Shown: positions 37,301 to 48,699 of the stretch, piece after piece | Layout of the letters: every line of letters begins with the position of its first letter | Position numbering within the stretch: position 1 is the stretch's first letter | Source of the DNA: Akebia trifoliata | Taxonomy: Eukaryota; Streptophyta; Magnoliopsida; Ranunculales; Lardizabalaceae | Length of the DNA: 64,000 nt | Assembly (NCBI GenBank): GCA_017979445.1 | Contig: CM030714.1 | Coordinates: 13,449,892 to 13,513,891, forward strand | Reading direction: 5' to 3' | Position numbers and translations under genes: made by a program | The notes under the pieces: generated by a model | What the model was told of the DNA's origin: nothing | Database searches by the model: none | What the model saw: only the letters and a program-made list of their open reading frames with translations

Positions 37301-38438
37301 CAGAGAGGGAGAGAGAGATTTTGATGCCGATGCCAGTGAGGTTGTGACAGTGAGGGGTTGAGATCGTGAGGAAGAGCCGAAGAGGTGAGGTGGTGAGGAG
37401 ATGAGGGGTTGACTGCTGAGTTGGATTCTAATGGTGAGGTCGTGACCGCGAGGGGTTGTCGACTTGCCGCCTGTCGGGCTAAGCCACTGAGAGAGATTCC
37501 AACAGTGAGGTGAGTGCCAGATTGTGAGGGGTTGAGATCGTTGAACGGTTGAAGTCTTGAAGACGATGAAGCCTGAAGGGCGATGGCCGATGGCAATGGC
37601 GATGGTTGAGCCGCTAAGTTACAGAATGGGTTCGAGAGTTCGAGTGTTCGACTTTGAGAGAGAGAGAATACGTACTTGCATGCTCGTCGGTCGAAGAAGG
37701 AGCTCACAACCCCGCACGGTCGAAACCCCACCCTCGATTTACTTCGACTGGTTTGTGTGGTTGAGGGTGAGAGAAGATAAAAAGAAATTAAGTTTTTGTT
37801 GTAAAACAGGAATACACAGCATATGTATACATATATAAATGTTTTGTTGTAAAACATGAATACAGAATACATATGTTATATCGGAGTGGATATTATCGAA
37901 TCAGATATCGCAATATCCGAATTCATATCCGAAATTCATTCGAATTTTAAAATAACATTCAAATCCGAGATCCGATATCCGAAATTTTCGGATAATATCC
38001 GATTTTTCGAATTCGAATTTCGACTATCCATTGACACCCTTACCTAAAATTGACGTCATTTTCATTTTTGACGATAATTCGATTTTTTAGACTCCAAAAA
38101 TGACAAGTAAATATTCATATTCAATAATTTTTCATTATGAATCCAATGGTGTGATTGAATTTTAAAATTCTTTCTCTAGCAAAAAGTTATTATTTAGCCT
38201 GATCCGACTCGGTAATCGAGGATTTTGTAACTTTTCTGTTCGGACTCGTATTTGAGCGTGCTTATAGGCTAAAATATATTTTTCGATCATTTTGAATATA
38301 ATGGTGAGGTCAGATTCTATTAAAAATGATCAGAAACATCCTAAAGTTTTACCCCTAAGTCTCACTTTCAGGATTTTCTCAAAATTTCACTATTTATTTT
38401 TTTTCTCGAGATACGAATCGAAAACTCATGATTTTACA
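34337..38438 (-). mobile_element. LTR-like element copy 2, inverted, carrying a hAT-like insertion
   Basis: Opens TGTGATGCCCCGCC and closes CATGATTTTACA. The 5-bp flanks are GAGAT (34332-34336) and GGGAT (38439-38443), 4 of 5 matching. Removing the nested element at 36948-38042 and its 8-bp duplication leaves about 3.0 kb. It is collinear with copy 1 in reverse, including the AGAAGGA subrepeats. No retrotransposon protein is encoded; the frames at 34428-34685, 35348-35578 and 36250-36630 are non-coding body. Confidence 0.75.
36948..38042. mobile_element. hAT-like element nested in LTR copy 2, perfect 8-bp target duplication
   Basis: Opens TAGGACTGTCAACGGATA and closes TATCCATTGACACCCTTA. CCTAAAAT stands at 36940-36947 and again at 38043-38050. 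Both ends are packed with CGGATATCCGAT-type motifs. The 37200-37750 core is GC-richer and similar, in inverted orientation, to the core of the 30164 element. The 190-residue minus-strand frame at 37300-37872 is Ser/Pro-rich and is not a transposase. Confidence 0.88.
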
Positions 38439-39205
38439 GGGATACTATTTATGTTTTTCAAATTGACGACATGTATCCACTGGCCTTAATCTCCCAAAAC
38501 TAATGAAAAATGGCTTAAGGACCTTCACCTTCAATTGCGCTATTAAGTCTCAAGGAACATAGTAACAAAGTTCAGATTCGATAATTATTCGAGACTTAAT
38601 TCGGTTAATTTGGATAAATTAGAAAAAGTTTCGTAATAAAGTCAAAAATATTTCTGACAATTTAAAAGTGATGTTCTTGAGTTCTTGTCAAAATCCATCA
38701 TTTGTAACTCTCTAAAATTCCTTTCTTATTCTTGAGATTTTAATATTGAAAAAAATTACATTTTTATATTAATCGTAAGCCAAGCTTTTATTTATTTTTA
38801 CAATTTTGAACATTTATGGTTTTAGTGAAAATCTTTTGTTACTCTTATTTGCATAGAAGAAAACCTAGATTATCAATTGGCTATCATTAGCATTTGGCCC
38901 CCATTGACTAACAATCCTATCTCTGCCCTTGTGTATATATATATATCTACTATATGTCAACTCGGATTTGATCCAACCTAAACCAAATCTGAACTACATC
39001 TCCATTTGGAAAAAACAGAGTTTGATTTTAAAGTGGCTTATTCGCTTCAATTTTTTTAGGAAATTCTCTCCTTTATACGACACATAGTCTTTATGTTCTC
39101 AAATTGATGACATTCCCTTTGGTGAATATTTGAGATATCTTTATATGTTTTACAACTGATGGCATGCCCCATTTTCTCAACTTTCTCTTATAGACTACTG
39201 AAAAT
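38439..39205. repeat. Continuation of the dispersed repeat split by LTR copy 2
   Basis: Family phrases TTTTTCAAATTGACGACATG (38456) and TCAAATTGATGACATTCCC (about 39097) recur. Near 39120-39180 there is a second start (GATGGCATGCCCC), so more than one copy is overlaid. No gene was recognised. Confidence 0.45.
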
Positions 39206-39215
39206 GGACCTTAAT

Positions 39216-39309
39216 TTTTTGAAGAGTTTAGACCTATAACTCAGTTAGTTTGACACATTGCGAAGCAACTTTGAGGATGTGGGTTCAAGTCTAGCTTACC
39301 ATAAAAAAG
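39216..39309 (+). mobile_element. tRNA-like SINE insertion with ~10-bp target duplication
   Basis: Contains TATAACTCAGTTAG (A-box-like) and GTGGGTTCAAGTCT (B-box-like), spaced as in tRNA genes, then an A-rich tail. It is bounded by GGACCTTAAT (39206-39215) and GGACCTCAAT (39310-39319), 9 of 10 matching. It is not a functional tRNA, since no acceptor stem forms. Same family as 29291-29379. Confidence 0.6.
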
Positions 39310-39813
39310 GGACCTCAATGATCTCATCCTCATCATCGTATAAAAGAGGTTGAAGATGATTGATTTTAGGAAGAAACTTCAAGAGATTTTGGGACATTTT
39401 TTTTATTTGTCTAGAAAAAATGATTTTTTTTCTCATGGTGCTCACAGACTCTCCTATGTATGCCACGTCAAACATAGCAAGGGTATTTTTGTAACTAATA
39501 AGGGTAGTTTTGTAATTTGGGGATGCCATTCACTACATGCGAGTTCATGTCATTGGTGGATCTTGGATTTGTGAGAATTGTGAACAAAAACAAATGTGTC
39601 TATAAAAGATGATTGATGTCAAGAGGGATGTCATCAATTTGAAAACATAGGAGTATTTCAAATATTCACCCAAACTTAAAAAGGTCACGTGTCAAGGTAA
39701 TAATTCCTTCAATTTCTTTGAAACAAATTGATCGCTTAAAAAATTTAGACGACAATATTATTTTTGTTATCATCTTATATATGTATTATATATGTAACCT
39801 AATATTATATTAT
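39310..39813. repeat. Right part of dispersed GATGACATGCCCC-family repeat
   Basis: About 39620-39690 reads GATGTCATCAATTTGAAAAC then AGTATTTCAAATATTCACCC, the complement of the family's start near 39097. This gives a terminal inverted repeat pair. No gene was recognised; the overlapping short frames at 39296-39574 are on opposite strands with no conserved product. Confidence 0.45.
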
Positions 39814-41966
39814 TGTAAAATCTCGAGTTTTTGATTCGCATCTCGAGGAAATAAATGGTGAAATTTTGAGAAAATCTTAAAAGTAGGACTTAGGGTAAAA
39901 TTGTAGGATTTTGTTCTGGTCATTTTTAATGACATTGGACCTTACCATTAGATTCAAAGTGGTTGAAAAATATATTTTAGCCTATAAGCATGTTCAAATG
40001 TGAGTCTGAACAGGAAAATTACAAAATCTTCGATTTTCGAATCGGACCACGCTAAAATAATGATTTTTTGCTAGAGGTAAGAATTTTTAAAATTCGATCA
40101 TACCATTAGGTTCATAATGAAAAATTATAGAAAATAGACTATTTACTTACCATTTTTGGAGTCCAAGAAGTTGAATTATCATCAAAAATGGAAACAACGT
40201 CAATTTTAGAGTCCCATCAGACCGAAAAAATAAATTTTTTTTAGAGATAGAATTTGTAGAATTTGACCACACCATTATATCCAGAACAAAAAATTATACA
40301 AAATAGAGTATTCTATTCGCCACTTTTAGAGTCTGGACGGTCAAGTTATCGTTAAACGAAATAATAGGTAAAATACTGATTTCGTCCTGCACTTATATAA
40401 ATAATATTTTTAAACAAAAATACTATTCATCATCCATTATTCTTGTCCAAAACCAACCGCAGCTTTTTAAAAAAAAATTATTTACTTTTTTCAATTTTCA
40501 ACTTCAGATACGTCGCGTACAGGTCGTCGTCAACTTCCGAAGCAGAAGGGAAAAACGTCTGTAACCTTGACCTCTATAAAATCCACCCAATTTCCTTTCA
40601 TTTTCTTTTCTTTTTCACCCCGTATTGTCAAAAATCAGTCGTATGTGATACGGGGGTTTCGATTTTTCAACTTCGGATTTCATCGATTTCGAGGCCAAAA
40701 CGACCTCCGTCATAGAAGGGAGAAATGATGACGGCATCGAGATCTTCGAAACCGTCGGGTCAGATTCAAAATTTAGCCACCTCAAAGTTCGACATGCTTC
40801 GATTTCCATGTCGATCATCTCGATTTTCATGCACACACTTTAATTCTTTCTCACAGGGATTAGTAAGGACTCTCAATTTCTATTGATAACCATAGATTGT
40901 AAAAATTACATATGAGGTTTTAACGTAAATTTGTTATATGTTTCAAATATATAGAATTTTATTTCTTTATTTCAAATTCACGCTAGAACTTGCATATTTG
41001 ATATGTTTAATTGTATTTTATAACAAATTATACGTGGGTAAGATATTTCACCGGGTTATTTCTGCTAGTTGGGTTTTGTGCATTGCTCGAACCCTATTTT
41101 GATATAAATTTTGTAAAGTTTCAATTTAAATGATAAAAATAAATTTTAAAGTGTGAAAATGGAATTGATATCGAAAAATGAATATTCGAGTGAATGAATT
41201 CGGAAAATGAATAATGTGTTTGAAAATATAAAAAGTGTAAGAATCAAAAAAAGGAAAAAAGGGGATGAAATGGTAAAATGTAATAATCACACCCAAAGAA
41301 TAATGTCTGCATTTTACATTTTAATGTTGTGTGTGGGTTGGTGAACAAATATCTAGGGATAATGATATTGGTTGTATGTTTATTTATTTTTTGTAGTGTG
41401 AGGCGCAAGTTATGTTCTTTTCTATTATTTATTTAAGGTCGTGTGGGCACAGTTGCATGGTAGGCAACTGTATATCCATTCTCAACTCTGTAATGTTAAT
41501 TTCTGATTTGTTGTCAAAGAAAGGAAATGATATGTATATGTAGTTATTTTGTGAACTGTTAAAGAGCTTGCGAATACCTGAAGGGATAGTCTGTCATATC
41601 ATCCAGAGTGATATACTATCCTGGGATATACGATAGGGACAATCAAATTCATACATGGCGTATGAGAGTGGAGTCACATCTGGAATCCAGGTTTATTTCT
41701 CTTTATTTTTATTAGTGAACTTGTAATGTAAAGGTAATCGTATACGAATTTGGGAATCACATGCACGCCTGATAGGCATAGACGAAGATGATTAGTCAGT
41801 GATCACTAATAATCCATACTAGTCAAACGTTCAGCACATCGAAAAAAGATCTATTGTTTACGGTCAAGTCAAATGGCCAGCCTGAACCAGATAAATAGTC
41901 CCACAAGTGTGGTAAATAGTGACCAGCCACAAAATCAGGAACTAATATTTTATTATGAAACATCAT

Positions 41967-44900
41967 TGTGACGCCTCGCCAAACGCTAACACAAATCCCA
42001 AGGCCAAATCCCAAGGCATTAGGTGGCACCTCGAAATTTCGGCATGGTCTCCTCTGTTTATGTTAGCGTTTCACGGAACTCAAACCTGATAAACTAATTT
42101 ATAACAAAACCTATATATAAAAATGTAGATACAGGAAAATAACAGCGGAAGACTAATTACATCTAACATGTAAGTAGATCAGAGTGCGGAAGATTTATTA
42201 ATATACAGGCTTACCAAAACATTCTCACTCTAACATAGGCCTAAACTCTCAATCCAAAAACTACACACATCCTGGATGAATTGACAACGCTAAGGGATGT
42301 GGCCCTAGTGCTCACCAGGCAATAAAATCTGATCGTCGATCTGATCGACCAGCTACTCCTCAATTACTGCCTCTACGCCTGCCTCGACAGCTGCAAGTGC
42401 TGAAACTAAAAAAAATAGGAAGGAAAGGGTGAGTAACAATGGTTACCCAGTAAGTCCACAACCAATTCCTACTAATAACCCTTCCTAAGCATGATCGAAT
42501 AAAGCATACTGGACATTTTAATACATGCAAGGTTTTACAAGATAAAATACGATCAACTGGTACATATAGACAGGGATGAGCAACTAAACAGTTCTAAAAA
42601 TTTCACATAACATCAATCATCCATACTCATTATACATTTTCCATTTTATGCAAATACCGTTGGTAACATTAAAATAATAGACATGCTTCTCAGTTTGTAA
42701 TTCGAAATATAACGACATATACATAATACAAATGGTGGAGTATTGGAATTAAAGAGTTGGGATTCATGACTGGATCGCTCCCAGTCAGGACATGATATTC
42801 CTCAATAACATCGTAGTTCCTGATTTTGTGGCTGGTCGTGTCTACCACGCTTGCGGGACCATTTATCCGGCTCAGGCTGGCCGTTTGACGTGACCGTAAG
42901 CAATGGGTCTCTTTTCGATGTGTCAGAACGTTCGACTACTACTAGATTGTTAGTGATCACTGACTAATCATCTTTGTCTATGCCTATCAGGCGTGCATGT
43001 AATTCCCAAATGACACTCCACTCGTATACGACCACCTTTGTAATACACGTTCACTGGTAAAGATAAGAAAGGAATGGACCCGGATTCCAGTTGTGACTCC
43101 ACTCTCATACGCGTCCCATACCACGTATGAGTTTGGTGGTCCCTACCGTACATCCTAGGATAGTGTACCCCTCCGGATGATGTGACACACTATCCCTTCA
43201 GGCATTCACAAACCCTTTAACAGCTCACAAAATAGCTACGTACATATATGATTTTTCATTTAAAACAAAAGAGAAATTAACAGAACAGGGTTGAGAACGG
43301 ATATCCAGTTCCTACCATGCAACCGTGGCCAATCGGCCTAAAATAAATAACAGTACTCAGCGCAAGCGCTAACATAATCGGAAATAAACATGCAACCCTT
43401 TCATTAATAACCTGGATATCCTTTCACCAACCTACACACAACATACAATGTAAAATGCAGACATCATCCCTCGGGTGTGATTCTGACATTTTACCGTTCA
43501 TTCCCTTTTCCCATTCTCTCAACATTCTCATTTTTCATCCTTTCAAATCAACCATTCATTTTCAATCTTTCAAAGTCATTCTTTTGGTCTTTCCATTGAA
43601 AACCACCAAAGTTTATTAAAAAATAAGGTCCCAGCGATGCTCGGGACCAAGGCTGTTAAAAATGGAGAAAGCTGGTGAAAATTTGGCTAAGTGTCAAAAA
43701 CTCAATTTTTCAAAGTTCTCGAAATTGAAAACGGGTTTTTCAAAATGAAACTCTCTATCATGAGATTCGACACCATATAGTTTTTGTAATCTAATTCAAA
43801 GGAACGCGAAAGTTATTTCATTTTGAAAACTTGTCGAAAACGTCGAAAATTACATTTTGTTCTTAAAACTAAAATTCGGATTTTGATCCTTTGAGATTTG
43901 GATCTTAAAACCATTCCCATTGTTCCGAAATGGGGGGTAAAACCTTAATTTCATTAAAAAACTTAAAGTAAATGGCTTAAATGTTTTTAATGAAATAAAG
44001 GGTGAGAAATAGTGTATAAGGTGTGAGGAGGTCAAGCCAAGAGTCAGAACACTGTTCTGGTCAAAACTGTGTCTGTCGGTGGCTGTCGGTGGTAGAATCA
44101 GGATTCTGTCGGTGGAACCGACAGATTGGTCTTCGACAGATGTCGGTGGGACCGACGGTCCTGCCGACAACATAAAATTTCATCGCGTTTCATCGGTGGC
44201 AGAAGCTTCATTCTGTCGGTGGGACCGACAGAATGCCTTCGGTAGGTGCCGGTGGCACCGACCCTTCCCACCTACAGCCTGAACCTCGCTCGCGATTTTT
44301 GGGTTTTTCGATCCCTTTTTCGATTTCTTCTTCCATTCTTCGAACCATTCGACCCACCCACGATTTTGTTATCAAAATTTGATAAAACGTAAACAAAACA
44401 CCTACTTCTACCATGAATTTGAAATCAAAACACCAATTTCTACCATTTAAATGCAAACAATAAGTTTTGTTTCAAAACCCTAAATGCACATTTGAGAAAT
44501 CTAAAGTTACCAATAAGAATCGGAAGTCCCTTACTTGTTTGTGGACGCCAATGGTGATGAATCAACACTAAGGATCAATGTTAGGCGGTTCGAAGTTCTG
44601 AAAGTGGTTGAACTCGGGTGCCAACGGAGTGGTTGGTTGTGAAACCCTTTTTGAAGGTGTTCTCCCCGCTTCCTAATGACCAACAACGACTCTCCTATGA
44701 TTTGGATGAGGCTCCAAGTGATTATACAAAACCCACTTGCTGATTCTTGTGGGAGACCAAGAGAAAAGAAGAGGAAATGGAGGTTGGATGGGGTGAGGAC
44801 GTAGAGCTCGACAATGCCGACGACTTTGCCTTCTTCGTCGAGGTTCAACTCGGACTTGATTGGGATAGATCTTGATAGGAATGGGTTTAAACCCTAGGTC

Positions 44901-45397
44901 TAGAAAATGGCTGAGTTGAGTTCTTTGGAGAAGAGTGAAGAAGTGAAATGAAATAAAAGAAAGTGAGTTTTCTTTTATAAGAGGGCTGAGGGTATACGTG
45001 TAATTTCCCCATCATTTCTAGTTTCGATCGTAACTTAACTATTCGGACTCAGAAAACGACAAACGAATATACCATTTCGAATAATTTTTCACTACGGATC
45101 TAATGGTATCATCAAATCTTTTCGATTCTCGCTCTAACGAAATTCCACTATGTTGGATCCCACTTAATGCGAAATTCGAGGATTTGTTAACTTTTTCCTC
45201 CGAACTCGAATTCGAACTTGCTTACAAGCTAATGTATATATTCCGATCCTTTTGAATCTAATGGCGAAGTCGATTTTCCTCAAAATTAATCATAGCAATA
45301 TTCGAGTATTTTACTCTAAGTCTCTTATTCGATATTTTCCTCCAAATCTCACCATTTACTTTCCTCGAGATATGAGTTGAAAATCCGGGGTGTTACA
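41967..45397 (-). mobile_element. LTR-like element copy 4, inverted, inserted within copy 3
   Basis: Opens TGTGACGCCTCGCC and closes GGGGTGTTACA. The flanks are ATCAT (41962-41966) and ATCAC (45398-45402), and copy 1 keeps the uninterrupted sequence AACATCATG at the matching place. The element is 3431 bp. Both ends match copies 1-3, but its middle (about 43650-44900) lacks the 171-bp subrepeats and instead has GTCGGT palindromes, as in copy 5. The frames at 43850-44173, 44079-44282 and 44531-44848 are not credible genes. Confidence 0.8.
44068..44263. repeat. Cluster of GTCGGT...ACCGAC palindromes in LTR copy 4
   Basis: At least four short hairpins lie within about 200 bp. CTGTCGGT-GGA-ACCGACAG (44106-44124). 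GTCGGT-GGG-ACCGAC (44142-44156). A 12-bp-arm palindrome at 44209-44235 with loop GGG and inner arms CTGTCGGT/ACCGACAG. GGTGCC-GGT-GGCACC (44245-44259). Further single GTCGGTGG copies precede them. Copy 5 has the same motif at 27211-27227. Confidence 0.85.
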
Positions 45398-46412
45398 ATC
45401 ACGTACCGACTGGGAGCGATCCAGTCGTCAATCCCAACTCTCTAATTCCACTACTCCACTATTGTGTATTATGTATATGTTGTCTTATTTTGATATATTA
45501 AATGAAATGCATGTTTAATGTTTTCATTTGATCAATTAGATTTGTATAAAAAAATATTATAGTGAGTACTACTGATAATGTAATGTGAGTTTTAAAATAT
45601 TTAATTGCTTATCCCTGGCCATATGTACCAATTAATCGTAGTTCCTTCTGTAAAACTTTGCATATGTTAAAATGATTTAGTATGTTTATTCGGTCATGTT
45701 AGGAGAGGTTATTGGCAGAAATTATTTGTTTCCCTACTGGGTAACTATTGTTACTTACCATATCCTTCTCCATTATAATTTCAGATCCAGAGCTTGGTGA
45801 GACAGTTGTAGAACACGAATGAGGACTATTTGGTAGGTTAGATAGACAATCAGAGTCCGTACTTGGTGAGTATTGGGACTGTACCCCCTAGTGGTGTTAG
45901 TTCGTCCAGGTAATATTATGGATTTTGTACTGAACGTTAAGACTTTTGTTAGAGTAAGGAGTTTTATATAATCCTGTATTATGTTTATCCTTCCGCACTC
46001 TGATCTATCGTACGTTATTAGATGTATATAGACTTTTACTAGTATTATATTTTGTATGTATATATGCATGATAATGTATGTCATTTATTAGGTACATGTT
46101 GAATGCCTTGGAATGCTAACATAAATAGATGAGACTATGTCGAAATTTGAAGGCGCTACCTAGTGACTCGAGATCTGACATGGGGCTTTTGTGTTAGTGT
46201 TTGGCAGGACGCCGCAATTATTATAGGTGGGCTAGGTCGAGTCGGGCTAAATACTATCAAGCCTTAGTTTGACTTAGATTTTATGACCTTGAAAATTAAG
46301 ACTTTGATTTTATTTTACGGGTTCAACATTAAGTCTTGCATTTCGATTTTAGAGCACAACCATTGGGCCCAATTGACAATCCTAGCAATCTTATTATATA
46401 ACAAAAATATTA

Positions 46413-46507
46413 AGAAACTCTATTGGCACACCAACTTTTACTTATAAAACACAATTCCTTTTGAAATAAAATGTGTGTATATGTATTTGGTGTGTTAACT
46501 AGAGTGC
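46413..46507. mobile_element. MITE, family with GAGAGCTTTTATTGCCACACC ends (copy 1, diverged)
   Basis: Left end AGAAACTCTATTGGCACACC; right end GGTGTGTTAACTAGAGTGCC, approximately complementary. It is short, has no coding capacity, and belongs with the copies at 48575, 54971, 59648, 59916 and 61116. Confidence 0.45.
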
Positions 46508-48574
46508 CCGTTCCCATGACATGACATCCTCTTTAGGGGTTAAGGGGGTAAAAGATGAATAATAATAGAATTGGAGATGTATTATTTAAAAAAGGGTAAA
46601 AAAGAAAAAAAATAGTAATTAGAGGGGTATTATTGAAAAAAAGGAGGGAGAGAGAGGAAAGACAATAAAGTTGAAGGGATTTAAAGGAAAGACAATAGAG
46701 TAGGTCCACACAAAAGGATGGATGAAGTATTTATTCCCTTATTAATTTTGGGACTTACAATTGTATTTTATTATATAGACTAGAGTTCATCCGTGCCATA
46801 TCCTCTTTAGGGTTAATGGGGGTAAAAGTGAAAAAAAAATTTAGAGGGGTATTATTATAATTTTTAAGATTGAGAGGGTTAAAGATAAAAAATAATAAAG
46901 TAAGTTAAAGCATAGTTAGTAATTCTTTGAATAATTCAGGAATTATACCTGAAGTTTTCGAATGATACATAAAATAATTAAAACTTTCGTAGTAAAAATT
47001 CAATTCATAGTAAAAATTCTCGACTTTTGAACCCTTTTGAATCATTCACAATTTATTCTTGTCCCGAATTAAACAAATCAAAAATACTTTCTGCAAAGAG
47101 GGTTAAAAACAAAATTAACTCATATTTTTATAATAAATTTTTTTATCTCAATCTCGCTTGATAATATTTTCATTATTCTGTCTTTATACTAAAATGTTTC
47201 ATCATTAAACAATCATTAATTATTGTTTGTTATCTAATCTCATGATTATCAATTAACAATTAGTTTTTTCACTCATTTTTCAAATCTTCTTTCTCTTCTT
47301 GGAATTTTTGAACGCAAGTCTTAGTAATTCAATTAATTCAGATAGTATGTGCTTTGTATTATGAAGATTTGTGTTAATAGTATGATTAATCATAAGAAAA
47401 AAACATATGTTCTTAGTTTTAAATTTTGTCAATATATACTATTTTAGAATAAATATTAAAATGTAATATGTGTAAAGGTATCTAAGTGTTATTATTTTGT
47501 GATAAGGCTTAAGTATTTGATATACATGCATAAAAATATCTTATGTTCTTAATTTATCAAAGATGAGTTCAAAGATGAAGGGTAGTGATGGTGATTTTGA
47601 AAAATAAGATATAAGAATAATAAATCTTAAAAATATAGGAGAGTTTTTTTAAATATTTGGACATGAGTACTATGAAAATTTTAATATGTATACATACGAA
47701 ATTTTAAAAGTTTTTTAGAGTATTGAAGTCGAATTGTACCCGAATAATTCTCATATTTGATTTTTGCCGTTCTTCGAATTTTTGACTGAAGTTTTAAATG
47801 AACTACAAAATATATATTCTGAATCGTACTCGAATTAATCCCATAATAATTTTTTGCCGTATACCAAATTACTAATTATGAGTTAAATATACAAAAGAGA
47901 AAATATAGTAAATTAGATGATAAAGATAATAAAGTGAGTCCCAGTGTCCCACAAATTTAAAATTGGATAGAATGTTTATGCCCACTCACTTATAGCAACA
48001 ACGACACTTGTGTCTCTCACAAAATTGTAACAACTGTGAATCCTACCAATGTCTTTTATTATATAAAATAAAGATAGAAAATCGAAAAATATTTTTGAGT
48101 ATGTAACACAACCATCAAGACTTTTCCTATAATCTTACTTTTAGCTATTTTTTGTGTTTCAAACTCTAAGATCTTTTTGCGTGTGGACCAATGGAAACGT
48201 GGTAACAGGATAAGGGGAGTAATTTGTCTTTTAGAAAAAACTATTAGCTGTTTTTTGTCATTTTGCCAACAAGTCGCAATTTTTATTTTGCCATTGGTCC
48301 AAGAAAAAGCTTTCCCTAGATTTTCATTTAGAGCATGGTCCTCGAGATTCACACTGATTCGAGGACAATCCACTGGTATGAGGCCTAAGGATGACAGTAA
48401 ACCGGGGTGACGGCAAGACTGCCTTATTAATTATTTTTGTTGGAAGATATCCATAACTGCATCTATTATTAAATTAATCATCACTATACTTTCTTTTAAA
48501 AATAAATAATTCAGGAAACTAATTTTATTCAAAAAAAAAAAAAAAAAAGAAGCAGACAAAAGGTAATTTAGCAT
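46508..48574. other. Gene-free AT-rich intergenic DNA
   Basis: Two related phrases, CTCTTTAGGGGTTAAGGGGG (46530) and CTCTTTAGGGTTAATGGGGG (46803), each lead to TTAGAGGGGTATTATT, so a local repeat is present. The overlapping frames at 48059-48410 lie on opposite strands and have no recognisable product. No exon, RNA gene or terminus was identified with confidence. Confidence 0.4.
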
Positions 48575-48690
48575 GGAGAATTACTATTGCTACAACAACT
48601 TTTACTAACGCCACACCAACTGTGAGCAATTATTCACTTAGGTATTGGTGTGGTATTAGTCAAAGTTAGTGTGGTAATAACAGCTCTCTT
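48575..48690. mobile_element. MITE, GAGAGCTTTTATTGCCACACC family (copy 2)
   Basis: Left GGAGAATTACTATTGCTAC; right GTGTGGTAATAACAGCTCTC, complementary apart from a few changes. The inner part repeats the same theme (ACTAACGCCACACC and its complement), giving a nested hairpin. Confidence 0.65.
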
Positions 48691-48699
48691 CCGCATGTC

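Larger units (their letters stand above)
39814..46216 (+). mobile_element. LTR-like element copy 3, split by nested copy 4, perfect 5-bp target duplication
   Basis: Opens TGTAAAATCTCGAG and closes GGCAGGACGCCGCA, flanked by ATTAT (39809-39813 and 46217-46221). It runs to 41966, is interrupted by copy 4 and resumes at 45398. Net length is about 2.97 kb. It carries two of the 171-bp-spaced AGAAGGG subrepeats (40543 and 40714). No coding domain of a retrotransposon was found. Confidence 0.78.

Noticed and set aside
37300..37872. 190-residue open frame on the minus strand
   Set aside because: It lies wholly inside the hAT-like element 36948-38042, is Ser/Pro/Leu-rich, and shows no transposase, zinc finger or other family motif.
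43850..44848. Several 67-107 residue frames, some with GTD/PPT-rich peptides
   Set aside because: They arise from the GTCGGT palindrome cluster and neighbouring LTR body; no frame is shared intact with copy 5.
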